Made by a program: the position numbers and the translations under genes | Notes under the pieces: model-generated | What the model was told of the DNA's origin: nothing | The model's input: the letters and a program-made list of their open reading frames with translations, nothing else | Database searches by the model: none | Part shown: positions 1 through 9,880 of the stretch, piece after piece | Layout: the number at the start of each line of letters is the position of its first letter | Position numbering within the stretch: the stretch's first letter is position 1 | Source of the DNA: Emmonsiellopsis sp. PD_33 | Lineage: Eukaryota; Ascomycota; Eurotiomycetes; Onygenales; Ajellomycetaceae | Reading direction: 5' to 3' | NCBI GenBank assembly: GCA_032988165.1 | Contig: JANTQF010000224.1 | Location: 1-56,927, forward strand | DNA length: 56,927 nt

Positions 1-978
1 TTCTACTTGACTGTTAAGATATATAGACTGTCAATTCATTCCCTACTGTCAAGATATATGAGACGTGGATTAAATGAGACGTTTTATATGATTTAACCAT
101 CAACTGACTGTTTAATTAAAAGTTGACGGTCAGTTAACCGTTGGTTGACGGTGTATCTATATAGACAGCGGATCAACCGTAAATCCGGCGTTGAAAAATG
201 CCGCTAGATTCCGGTATGGTGGGGACCTCAACCTCAGAACCTTGGAACCTTGGAAACGCGAAAGACACCTGGGCACGCCGTCAACGACTCCCGAATTGGC
301 AGCAGAAGAACGGTCAGAGCATCAGCATCAGCATTAGCCGCGTCCTGACTTGTGGTTTGCTGTCCGCCATGCCAGCTGCCGATGCAGTTACTGGCACTTT
401 ATTTTCTTACCGGAGCACAAGCCGCAGATTTGCTAGCGGCTGACTGTGGCAGATTTAGGGGGGGGTTGGCCTCGCGCTAGCCCCGAAACAGCATGTTTGG
501 CCGGGGCCGGCCCATACCCAGCGAGGCTTAGTGTGGGGAACGGCGTGTTTCTATTTTGGGACCGGCCTCACCACCTCGCGTTGAAACCTGGAGACAAGTT
601 GCGCCGAGTGTCCGTCCTTCTCGCAACGTCGGGTTCAACGCTCGCTGCAATCTGGGCGTCCCTCCTGTCTGTGCCCTGTCCAACCCATCCTGTTGCTGCA
701 GCTTCGACGCGGAGTGCGTGCACGCCCATCGGGTTTCTTGTCGGCAGATCACCTGTTTCAGAAGCTCCCGCTTCACATTCTCCAGGCACAGCCTCGCAAA
801 CCCCAACCTCCCAAGGCGGCGACTTCTCTCACCTTTGATCGTCGGCGTGGGCGCGAAGAAAACGAGTCCTCCACTTCACAATTCATGGCGTTTCCGTCGC
901 CATGACATGCTCAATTCTATTCCAACCAATTAGCCCCGCCGTGGATGGTGTGTAGTTGGGAGGACGCACACCCAGACG
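1..978. other. Upstream intergenic region with short diverged repeats
   Basis: I see no credible gene here. The first 180 bases hold related short repeats: a 19-20 base unit (ACTGT[T/C]AAGATATAT..) occurs at 10-28 and again at 45-64, and GTTGACGGT occurs at 122-130 and 144-152 next to inverted GTCAGTT/AACTGAC pieces. This looks like the edge of a small degenerate repeat element. The rest, up to the ATG at 979, is ordinary promoter and leader sequence. Overlapping short open frames on both strands show no family resemblance and are probably chance frames in GC-rich DNA. Confidence 0.5.
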
Positions 979-3900
979 ATGGAAGGTGATTCCGTCTCGA
1001 CTTGGAGCCGGCTTGAGAATCCTGCCAGCACAGGGCCTGATATGCTCGTCGACACCACAGGTCCATTGACCCCGCCACCTCATACAGATAGTCCTCCAAG
1101 CCCGCTGCCTCCAACAAGCTCGACAGAACACCAACAGAACGGGAGCTCAAACAACGCCCAATGTTGTGGTCGGGATATGTTAGGCTGTCTGCCGCCTAAG
1201 GTAATTAAGAGGTGAGATGGACTTTTGTTTTTATTATATCAGCTTCTCCTGTCCCATATGGCTCTTTCATACTTTGTTCAAATTTTATCTCAAAGCTTGA
1301 GCCTCTGCCTTTGAATGTTTTTGGAATTGCGCTCATTTCAAGTTTAGGATTTTATATGTTGTAGATGCGAATGGGTTTGCGTCGCTTGTACTGCTGAACA
1401 AGGAATGGCGTAGAGTGTCTGATCTACCAGAGCTTTATCGTCATCATCTAGATGGCTGTATCGGCGGTGTATTGGTTAACGAAGATGCGCCGCGTCCTTG
1501 GGCTTCGGAGGACCTATATCAGTTGAAACGCAGATTTGCCCAGGAAGCAAGGAGAAATCTCTTCGAATCTTTCCTCCGGCCACAGAAAACTCTGGTGAAT
1601 CTAATTTCCGTGTCAGCAAGTTCCTCATCCGCTTTTCCTCAAGGAGAAGCATTTCAATTTGCCTTCTCGGCAAATGGACGACAACTCCTAGCCCTAAGTT
1701 CATCGAGGATTCTCGTGATCGGATTGTCTACAAACCCTTTATCTGTTCGCTATGAGCTCAAAACCTTGCGTCGGCCTGTCACAGCAACGATTCTTGACGA
1801 CGCAAGTTTGCTAGCGGTTGTTTCCTCTAATCATCAAGTTAACATATACCGTCTTGAGGATGGAAATGTACGCTTAATTCAAGTCATTACTCTGGATGAA
1901 GTTCCTCGTACGATTACGTTGTCGCCGGAGGGCGCAGTTTTAGCAATCGCTTACGATGGCGGCATCGAGGTTCACGCTCTGGGACAGAATTCACTCGCAA
2001 CGGACCGTAGGGCTGTACGGTGCTTTGATATCGATGTGCTATCGTTTTCTCGGGATGGTTTAATGTTAGTGGGGTCTTCAACGAATGCATCCGATACCAA
2101 AATGGTTTCAATTTCACCCCCTCTTTACACGGACCTAGATTCTGAAATACCGTCAACGGAGCTGCAATCACGCATGTGGACAACGCAAATACTATTTCCT
2201 GATATTAACGTTGGATATAATAACATGGCTATCGTTCCCTCAACTACTTCCGATCAAGGTTCCACTTGGATTGTTGGATATGACGCCGAATTGAAAGTCT
2301 TCCGACTTGGCCAGATTGATGACGCTCAAGGTGGAGCTGTGTACTTTGTTGGCCCTGGTGCAGACGGCGCAAGGAAAGAACCCGGACCAAGTCTTTTACC
2401 CGCGGCAAGCTGCAACGGCGAAGTATTGGCATTAGGATTTCAGCGCTCCGGAGTATGGCTATACGGAATTCCGAATATCGCAGATCGTTCACCAACAACA
2501 AATCTTGTATGGGAGCAAAATTGGAACACCAAGCCAGCTTGTACCAATTCCCAACGCCTCAATAAAGTGGTAAAGCCCCCAAGTTATCTGGTTCATGGTT
2601 GCACGCTGTCATCCATGACAGACGTTATGGTTACTAAATGGGTGGGGAATACCACTCAAGGTGCCCCTGGTAATCATGATTCTCATCGACTGGTGGCAGC
2701 TGCTCCTGGAGGAGTTAATTCTATTTTGGGGAAAATGGGTAATGATCAAGTTCCAACAGACGGCGGGAGGATCATGATTTTTGATTTTGAACGTTCTCCC
2801 ACTGATGGAAAGACCGTTGATATTACAATCGAGGTTGGGGAGGTAGAGCCCACACCATTGCCCGAGCGGGATTCCAACCTCGATGTCGAAGTGGAGCTGG
2901 AGAGGAGGAGAACGCAGGTTAATAGGCGTGGAAGAGGACTGGGCCGGACCCGTAATGCTGTCATTGGACGCTCTGCCACCCTGGCTAGACATCGAGCTAG
3001 TATTGACAGTACATATGAACCTACTGCGCCCACCGGAATACATCGAACCAGCATTTCCCAACCAAATTCCCCTACCGATGGAAACCTCACAATTGATTTC
3101 CAATCCGTGGACAGCCCGTATTCTAATACGCAGCCGCGATCTCAAGACATTCTCAGCCGCGCTGCTACAGCGGCCGCCGGGAATCGTGGGCGCCCTCGTT
3201 ATCAGTCGTCAGGCAGTTTCGGAACTCGACGAGCACTTGTGCCTCATGAAAGCGATGCAGACAACTGGGTACCTCCACCGCCACCGTACACCCCCGACGC
3301 AGAAGGACCACTTCCGGAACATATTCGAAGAACTTTGCTTCCGTCTATGACAGAACCTTTGCCGGGCGGTACCGGTTCGAATTCCTCCCCGACTCTCCGA
3401 AGATCACAGACTTCCCGATTTGGATCTATGACACAGAATGTTACGCAGCGAATTGGGCCATCTATTGGACGCATGGGTAGCCTCTCAGTCGGGACCTTGT
3501 CGAGGATAAGGAGGCCATCAGAAGCACGAAACGAAGAGAGTCCGATAGAAGCAAATGATGTTCCCCACCACCCTCCTAGCAGCAGCAGAAGAGGACCATC
3601 AGATGGTTCACATACAAGGAATACTTCAAGCGACAACCGGCCTATGGATCAACAAGTTCAGCCTGTGGGCAGATCATCGTTGATACCAAGTAACTTAGCT
3701 AGGCAAATTGATGCAAGGGGTGCTGTGAGACCCAATGTCACTGTTCCAGCTCCTCGACTTATAACAACACCCCATGGGCCCGTTCCGATGAGGGATTTCA
3801 GCCCCTCTGCGTTTAGCTATGTGCCACCTGGAGAAACTAATCCTAGACGGCGATCATATCTCTCAGGAGCCGCCTTACAGGAACGGCTTGACCGCCCTAC

Positions 3901-4558
3901 TCCTCCTACGCCACTGGAATCCCCTCAAAGTCCCATTAATCCACCTAGAGTGATAGGGAGAAATGGCCCCACGCATCATTTGGTTTCCGATCAGATGTCG
4001 CCGCCGTCAACCACTACTCCACCAACACCACCACCACCACAGGAGGGGAGCTTGGCTGGGAGTTCCGCACAATATAACCCCCAAAGGGCCATGGAACCGT
4101 CATCGCAAACGTTGGCTGCCACCCCCAATACTAGCTCCCCTCTACGCGAACGGCTACAAAACGGGACCCTACCTCCGCCGAGACAGTCATCTAAACACCC
4201 CCCCTCTCGTCAAAACACTAACAACATGTCTCCTATTGCCCCCAAACCCTATGCCATCTCTACACCAAACCTACTGTCCCGTGAGCCTCGCCGCATGGAG
4301 ACAATCTATAGCATCCGATCAAACCAGGAAGTTCGGAGGTCCAGGCCTCGATCATCAGACATACCCCGTCGCAAACCAGTAGCTGGTACTAGCTTCTTTG
4401 ACAAACACACGGGGCGCGTCATCTCAAGTTCTCACTCTGATGCAGGCCCCATAGGACGCCGCATGAGGCATGAGGATATGAGAGACGGAATGAGCGAATG
4501 GAGCCAGCCTGAAGGCGAGAAGAAGAAGAAAGGGGGGAGTAAATGTACGATAATGTGA
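979..4558 (+). CDS. F-box protein with WD40-like region and C-terminal CaaX box
   Basis: Two exons, 979-1211 and 1348-4558, give 1147 residues. The donor is GTGAGA and the acceptor TTTAG; this junction restores a continuous F-box-like segment at about residues 71-105 (LPPKVIKRILYVVDANGFAS, then LVLLNKEWRRV). F-box proteins recruit substrates to SCF ubiquitin ligases through Skp1. Residues of roughly 130-500 carry weak WD40-type blades (for example FAFSANGRQLLALSSSRILV and LSPEGAVLAIAYDGGIEVHA). The remainder to the C terminus is a long Ser/Pro/Arg-rich, probably disordered tail. The protein ends EKKKKGGSKCTIM: a lysine cluster followed by Cys-Thr-Ile-Met, which fits a CaaX prenylation box with Met favouring farnesylation. 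Membrane attachment is therefore inferred. The large downstream frame has no ATG at its own start, which supports the spliced model. The F-box call is fairly secure; the propeller is less so. Confidence 0.8.
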
Positions 4559-5868
4559 CGACATTTTTACATTCAAAGCCATGTATGACGACAATCGTTC
4601 TCAAACGTTTCGAATTTGTTTATGACCTGGTTGTTCCCATGCGTATTACCCCCCTTGTTTGCTCCGTGTGGCTTCTGCAATATGTGGCAGCATTTCACTA
4701 AACTCTAGGAAAGCCTTTTAACCTCCCAGATCTTATTTCTGTCTTTGTTTGACTCCTCCATCTCCTATTATTTAATCGGCTACCATATCGCCAAACAAGC
4801 CGCCATACAAAACTTCTTCCCCTCCTCTCTCACACGCAGCCCCCATCATTTCTCCGCCCACGTGGAATATGACCTTCCCCTGCCGTAACGATCGTCGACC
4901 ACATCAACTTCTTTAATCTTCCCGCCATATAGTTATATCTACCTCGCAAAATCCTCACCTTATTTCCTTATACATCTCCATCTACCTCCTATTACACCTC
5001 TTTTCACCTCTAATGCGCCCTTCTGATTAATCTTTTTCTTATATATACCCAGTAAACTCGCAACCAGAATCTTCACAAGTTGGTGTTTTTATTCCCTTAG
5101 AGTTGGTTTCTCTTTTTTATTAAACGCGCAGCTATCCAGGATCATGATGTATGCCCTTTTTTTCCCCTACTTATTTTCGTGGGTTGTCAATTCTGTTTGA
5201 AAAATAAAAAACAGTTGGACTATCTTTTAATACCGACGATATGGTTTATCAGGGCCAATTTTTTTTAGATTGAACACATTTTGTGGCTATGACCAATTTG
5301 TCTCTCTTTATTCGGGATTGTCGTAACTCAATAGCGCTGTTTTTGTCTGCATTGCCCCTGTACATGTATGTACATGCCACAGAGGGCGGGAAGAAAGAAA
5401 AGGAAATTATCATATCCCACAGCCACAGACATACAAGTGGCTATAAATGTATGGATGCTAGTATCCCGAAGATCGTATTGCAGCGCTGCCTATGACGTCG
5501 TTGTCTTTGATCTCTCGTACATGATACCTGTTCCAAAACGCCGCCCATAATGGAAGATCATGACCTAGCCACAGACAGCTGCTTCCATAGTTATTAATGG
5601 ATCTACAGTACCTATGGACAGCACATAGATATCTAGTCCCACACCGCTTTTGAAAGGGCACGAACTAGCCTAAATATAGCCCAAACACTTCAACACACAC
5701 GGGTGGATAGGATAGATCAAGCATTTTCCGCCCGCGGGCGGCGCGGCCCAAGGCGTGGGTGGGACCCGCTGGACTCTCGAGGTAATTTTCTAGAAGACTA
5801 GTAGAAGGGCTTCCCTGCTAGGAATATCGAAATGGCCCCCAAATTCCCCATTCCTCATCCATGTCGTC

Positions 5869-5905
5869 GGGGATTCGGGGACCCGGGGACTTGGGGATTC
5901 GGGGG
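5869..5905 (+). repeat. Five-run G-quadruplex-capable array, 8-nt period
   Basis: Runs of at least four G begin at 5869, 5877, 5885, 5893 and 5901, exactly eight bases apart. They are separated by four-base loops ATTC, ACCC, ACTT and ATTC. Five evenly spaced G4 runs with four-nucleotide loops meet the usual sequence rule for an intramolecular G-quadruplex. The array lies about 800 bases upstream of the start codon at 6703, so a promoter or leader role is possible but only inferred. Confidence 0.75.
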
Positions 5906-6483
5906 CTAAGCATCAGGGATTCAGGGGGGGCTGTGAGGATATCATGAGATGGAGCAGTCTGCGGGCACGATGATATGAGGAGGAGGATGAGGATGAGGAT
6001 GAAGGGTAGAACGGAACTAACTTCTGCTATACAGGAAAAAAATATATCATGAAAGAATTCAGAAATGTGGCCAAAGATCTCGTTGTTTTCAAAGGGGTTG
6101 TTAACCTTGGAACTGCCAAACCAATATCACGTGCCCGTCCAGGCTCTGGAGTTTGGATGCAGGCTGCCCTAACTCGGAACCACGACATCTTCTCCTACTG
6201 GGATTCGACGACATCTCTAACTCTTCCTGACGTCAAATCACAAAACACGGATCCTATACGATTAAACAAAATATCATGCCAGGGTTCTCTCTGCATCTCT
6301 TGACTACTAGCTTGCCTCTCGGAATCTGCCTTCCGGCCTGTGGCCTCACGCGGTCACAACTTCAATGCACTGCCCAGCTACATGCACCCGTGGACCAAAG
6401 ACAAGTGTGGCAGTGAAGCAGCCAATTGTCAAACCTAATGCCATACTCTTCCCGTGAACGCCTCTCGTGGGAGGGGCCATGGA

Positions 6484-6513
6484 TATATAGAGGCTATGTT
6501 TACTCTTCTAGAA
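6484..6513 (+). promoter_or_regulatory. TATA-like box followed by TTCTAGAA palindrome
   Basis: TATATA at 6484-6489 lies about 215 bases upstream of the ATG at 6703, and TTCTAGAA at 6506-6513 follows it. The palindrome has the inverted TTC/GAA arrangement of a heat-shock-factor half-site pair, and the same octamer recurs near 5788. Assignment as the core promoter of the downstream gene is inference. Confidence 0.4.
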
Positions 6514-6702
6514 GTTTGGAATGTGATTGATGATAACCATCTTCTGTCCAGCATACAATCCACACCTTACTACAGCCATATATTTATCCCTGGCTCCCCA
6601 AAGCAATATCATCCATCTCTTTGTTTGTTCTAATCAGTTTTGCTGTCCCCGATGTGAACCACCTTTACTTCATTTTGCTGTTTTCTTATCTATACTTTCA
6701 CC

Positions 6703-9000
6703 ATGACTAGTATGCCTCAGTCAAAGCCTGATGAGCTGCCTCCTCCCTTCATTTCCCTATCTCCCCCCAGGGATGGGCCCTCAACAAACGAGCTTCCGCC
6801 GATGTACGCACAAAATGACCCTAATCATGTTGGAAAGGGAGACATCCCATCCATTCGCCCTCTCCATTTTGCACCGCCAGGCACTCCTCCAACCTTGCAA
6901 CAAAATGTTACAACCGACGAATGCATCGTGCACCTTAAGCTTTTGGCAGCCATTGCCGATCTACGCGACAGTATCTCGACCACCGATGGCCTTTTCAACC
7001 TTCATGACAGGGATTTCCACTTTTTCCCCACGGAGGAAGAGAGGCTGAAAGCTGCTACGCTGACTAGGGAGAAGCGGTGGGCGATTTATGTTGGCAGGGC
7101 GGTGGACAGGTTCACTACATGGCATGGAAGGTGTGTCCAGACTGATGGTGTGGGTTCTCACTATGGAGCTCTCACTGTTTCCGATATAGTGCTTCCCGGT
7201 GTCCTTCGGTCGGCACCGGATAGGGCAAACACTATTGTTTGGACTGCTGATACCCTCCCCCCCCTGGATGTCTTGATGGTATGGCACGCCTACATGCTCA
7301 ATCCAAGAGATTTCCTCGAGGATTGTCTTCGTATGGGCAAGATGAGTTTCTGGGCCTCAGGCATGCCTTGGGAAGCTGTGAATTTCTGCATTAACGATAG
7401 AACCCTCGACTACACTCCTCCGCCTGCTGCGGCTGAATATTTTCAGAGGAGCACGGGGCTTCATTGGGAGAATATGCACGACAGTCCCATGAAGTTTCTC
7501 CCATGCCCAAATTGTCCCGCTCAAGTCGTCGTCCCTTGGGCAGACGAAGATACGACCGTCGGAACCTTGTCACATCCCTTTGAGGATTGTACTAGTTTTG
7601 GAGACAAGAATTTCAGAGCCTCATGCGCGAAATGTGGGCAAACTGTCACACACGACAAGCTGCGCGTAGCAAAATTCCGCAACGACGTACTACGCTTGTT
7701 GTCGAATGGCACCCCCATGCCAGGCACTATTTTGAACATTAATGGGATGCCGGAGAGCCGGGGGTCTGAGGCCTACGGTTTCCTTTTCCCCAATGGTCTC
7801 ATCACTAGGGCTCTCTCCAGTGAAATTCTCGGCGTCCTAGACTTTGCTCAAAACCCTTCTGCGTCGATAGCAGGGGTTCGCGATTTCTTACAAAACAAGC
7901 TACAAAACTTTGCCAAAGTTTACCATGGCCTAAAGCCAAGTGAGCTTGCAATTCCGAAGAGGGAAGAACGCCTTGCCATTCGGAAAATGATGTCTCGGTA
8001 TTGGGACAACTCATCCCCCTTTGCCCTTGACCTCGTTGGAGCAGTCATTCGCCAAGGAACCTTCATCCAAAAAATGGACAATATCGACTGGATCCATTCA
8101 CCTGCCCTCGAATCGACCATGAATCGCCTCCTCGCTAAATACGCAGTGTTCTTCAACATCATCTGCGCAAACCCAGGCCGCATGGCTGTCCCGACCCTCG
8201 ACGTCGACCTAGCCTGGCACACCCACCAACTCTCCCCGCGCTTCTACTTCTTCTACTCGACCCACCACGCCGTCGGCCGCTTCATCGACCACGATGACAA
8301 AGTCGCCGAAGCCAAGCTCTCCGACGCCTTCGAATGGACCTCAAAGCAATACCAGCGTCTAACCCATGGCAAAATCTACAGCGAATGCAACTGCTGGTAC
8401 TGCGAAGCCATCCGCGAATCCCACAATAACAGCAGCCTCTTCAAATCCTCCGCGACCACGCAGGCCCAAAAATCCGCTGACCTCCTCCACGATAGTCCCG
8501 AGATCAACCCGGACCCAGAGAAGAACCCCCATATATCAGCACACAACGCCGTGCGCACACAAAACCCCCTTGGGCCCCCTGCCGCCCGCATCAAGGCTAC
8601 AAGACTACAGGTGCTTCACCAAAAGGCCATCCGGCGCATGTCGAAACGCAGCGTGAGAGCCGGCGGAGAAAAGGGCAAGGGTAATAATAATGATGTTTAT
8701 GCCGGTGCGCCGATGGTCTGGGGCTTCCCTATTATGATGCCGATGTACATGCCTTACGGCGTGGATCCATGCATCCATACGGAACTGTACGCGGGTAATC
8801 CGTCGTGTGTGAATATGTTGATGGGTGGGGTGGGGAATTGTGTGGCGGGCACGTGTGGTGCGGGTGTTGCTGCAGGGAGTTGTTGGGGGGGCGGAGATAC
8901 TAGTGGTGGAGGGGGTTGGGGGGGAGCAGCATGTACTGGTGGGGTATCGTTTGGAGGATCGTGTGGCGCAAGCGGAGGGGGGTCTGGTGGTGGTTGTTGA
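6703..9000 (+). CDS. GRDP/DUF1399-type glycine-rich domain protein
   Basis: A single uninterrupted exon encodes 765 residues. Two regions are typical of the GRDP (DUF1399) family. One is around residues 187-208, with LMVWHAYMLNPRDFLEDC. The other is around 500-515, with DVDLAWHTHQLSPRFYFF, followed by a Cys pair in CNCWYCEA. Between them a possible zinc ribbon is made of CPNC (about residue 268) and CAKC (about residue 309). The last 80 or so residues are Gly/Cys-rich (GNCVAGTCGAGVAAGSCWGG and similar), and the protein ends in GGGC. The N terminus is proline-rich with no signal peptide, so a cytosolic location is likely. Plant members of the family have been linked to stress and development; the fungal role is not known to me. 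The ATG at 6703 is the first in frame. Family assignment is good, function open. Confidence 0.85.
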   Translation: MTSMPQSKPDELPPPFISLSPPRDGPSTNELPPMYAQNDPNHVGKGDIPSIRPLHFAPPGTPPTLQQNVTTDECIVHLKLLAAIADLRDSISTTDGLFNLHDRDFHFFPTEEERLKAATLTREKRWAIYVGRAVDRFTTWHGRCVQTDGVGSHYGALTVSDIVLPGVLRSAPDRANTIVWTADTLPPLDVLMVWHAYMLNPRDFLEDCLRMGKMSFWASGMPWEAVNFCINDRTLDYTPPPAAAEYFQRSTGLHWENMHDSPMKFLPCPNCPAQVVVPWADEDTTVGTLSHPFEDCTSFGDKNFRASCAKCGQTVTHDKLRVAKFRNDVLRLLSNGTPMPGTILNINGMPESRGSEAYGFLFPNGLITRALSSEILGVLDFAQNPSASIAGVRDFLQNKLQNFAKVYHGLKPSELAIPKREERLAIRKMMSRYWDNSSPFALDLVGAVIRQGTFIQKMDNIDWIHSPALESTMNRLLAKYAVFFNIICANPGRMAVPTLDVDLAWHTHQLSPRFYFFYSTHHAVGRFIDHDDKVAEAKLSDAFEWTSKQYQRLTHGKIYSECNCWYCEAIRESHNNSSLFKSSATTQAQKSADLLHDSPEINPDPEKNPHISAHNAVRTQNPLGPPAARIKATRLQVLHQKAIRRMSKRSVRAGGEKGKGNNNDVYAGAPMVWGFPIMMPMYMPYGVDPCIHTELYAGNPSCVNMLMGGVGNCVAGTCGAGVAAGSCWGGGDTSGGGGWGGAACTGGVSFGGSCGASGGGSGGGC

Positions 9001-9880
9001 GTTTGTGATGGTTTTTTTTGTTCTATTTTCCCTTTCCTCTCTTTCTTTCTTCTTCTTCTTCTTCTTTTGATTCTGCTTTCCATGTCTTTTCCATGATTGT
9101 GATATTTTTTGTCCATATGATACCATAAACTTCCTTCCCGTTTAGGATTTGTTCTTCCACCAATTTCAATCAGCTATACATTGATTAATAGCAGCCATGT
9201 AACTATCCATAAGATACATAGAACCAATGACTTGTGTATATATATCCACCCTGCCACCCATCCTACATCTAAACCATCAGAGTCCCAGGAAGTATTGAGT
9301 GTGGTCCGGTTCATCCAAGGTCCACCAGGTCTGATTAATTGATGCATCCATACATAATACAGGTTATGATAACCCCGATGATGTATTTAAGACGACAAAA
9401 GTATGTGACGTGATATAAGATCTATATGAGTTGGAGAATTCATTTCGTAAATCCGAAAGAGGTGATGGTATTTACAAGAGGATATGGACATATCAGCGGG
9501 GCGAGAAAGTAATGGAATGGAATGAAAGGGAAGAATAAATGATAGTAGCACAGCTGGATCGTAGGCAAGCGCCGTTGACAAAATTAGGGAGGGAGAAAAA
9601 AGGGGGGAGGGGGAGGGGGAGGATGGAGTTGTGAAAAGCAATGATGAAACGAAAATGGAAATGCTTTCTAAATATGTAGTAGTTAACTTAGTAAAAGACG
9701 TGAACAGGCATCAAACATCAGAGTACCATAACCATAGTATATAAAAAGTAAGGAGAAAAAAAAAACCAAAACCAAAACCAAAACCAACCTTGCGAGTAAA
9801 AATAAATCATAAAAAAAAAAAAAGGCCCAAACTACTCAACACACCACTCCATCAAACACCCACACACAAAAGAAAAAAAC
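9001..9880. other. Convergent 3' intergenic region
   Basis: This separates the plus-strand glycine-rich protein gene from the minus-strand Zn2Cys6 gene. It contains a TTC-rich microsatellite near 9040-9068, several poly-A or poly-T tracts, and a run of CCAAAA-type units near 9766-9788. These are expected in fungal 3' untranslated sequence. No gene is seen. Confidence 0.6.

Larger units (their letters stand above)
4559..6702. other. Intergenic region with a periodic G-run array and TTCTAGAA sites
   Basis: This is the 3' flank of the F-box gene and the promoter of the glycine-rich protein gene at 6703. It is rich in pyrimidine tracts (about 4740-5110). It contains a strongly periodic G-run array at 5869-5905, a GGATGA-type microsatellite near 5980-6004, and two TTCTAGAA palindromes (near 5788 and at 6506-6513). 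Short open frames (for example 5283-5495 and 6049-6303) lack any recognisable domain and I do not call them genes. Confidence 0.6.

Noticed and set aside
1364..1415. Acceptor TTGTAG at 1364 and GTG start at 1415 for the F-box gene
   Set aside because: The acceptor puts the second exon out of frame with exon 1, and a GTG start is not used in nuclear fungal genes.
2609..3145. 178-codon minus-strand frame inside the F-box gene
   Set aside because: Fully within a strong coding sequence on the other strand and without family resemblance.
8605..9126. 173-codon minus-strand frame over the glycine-rich tail
   Set aside because: Composition (Thr/Lys/Ser runs) is the complement of the Gly-rich coding and the TTC repeat; not a gene.
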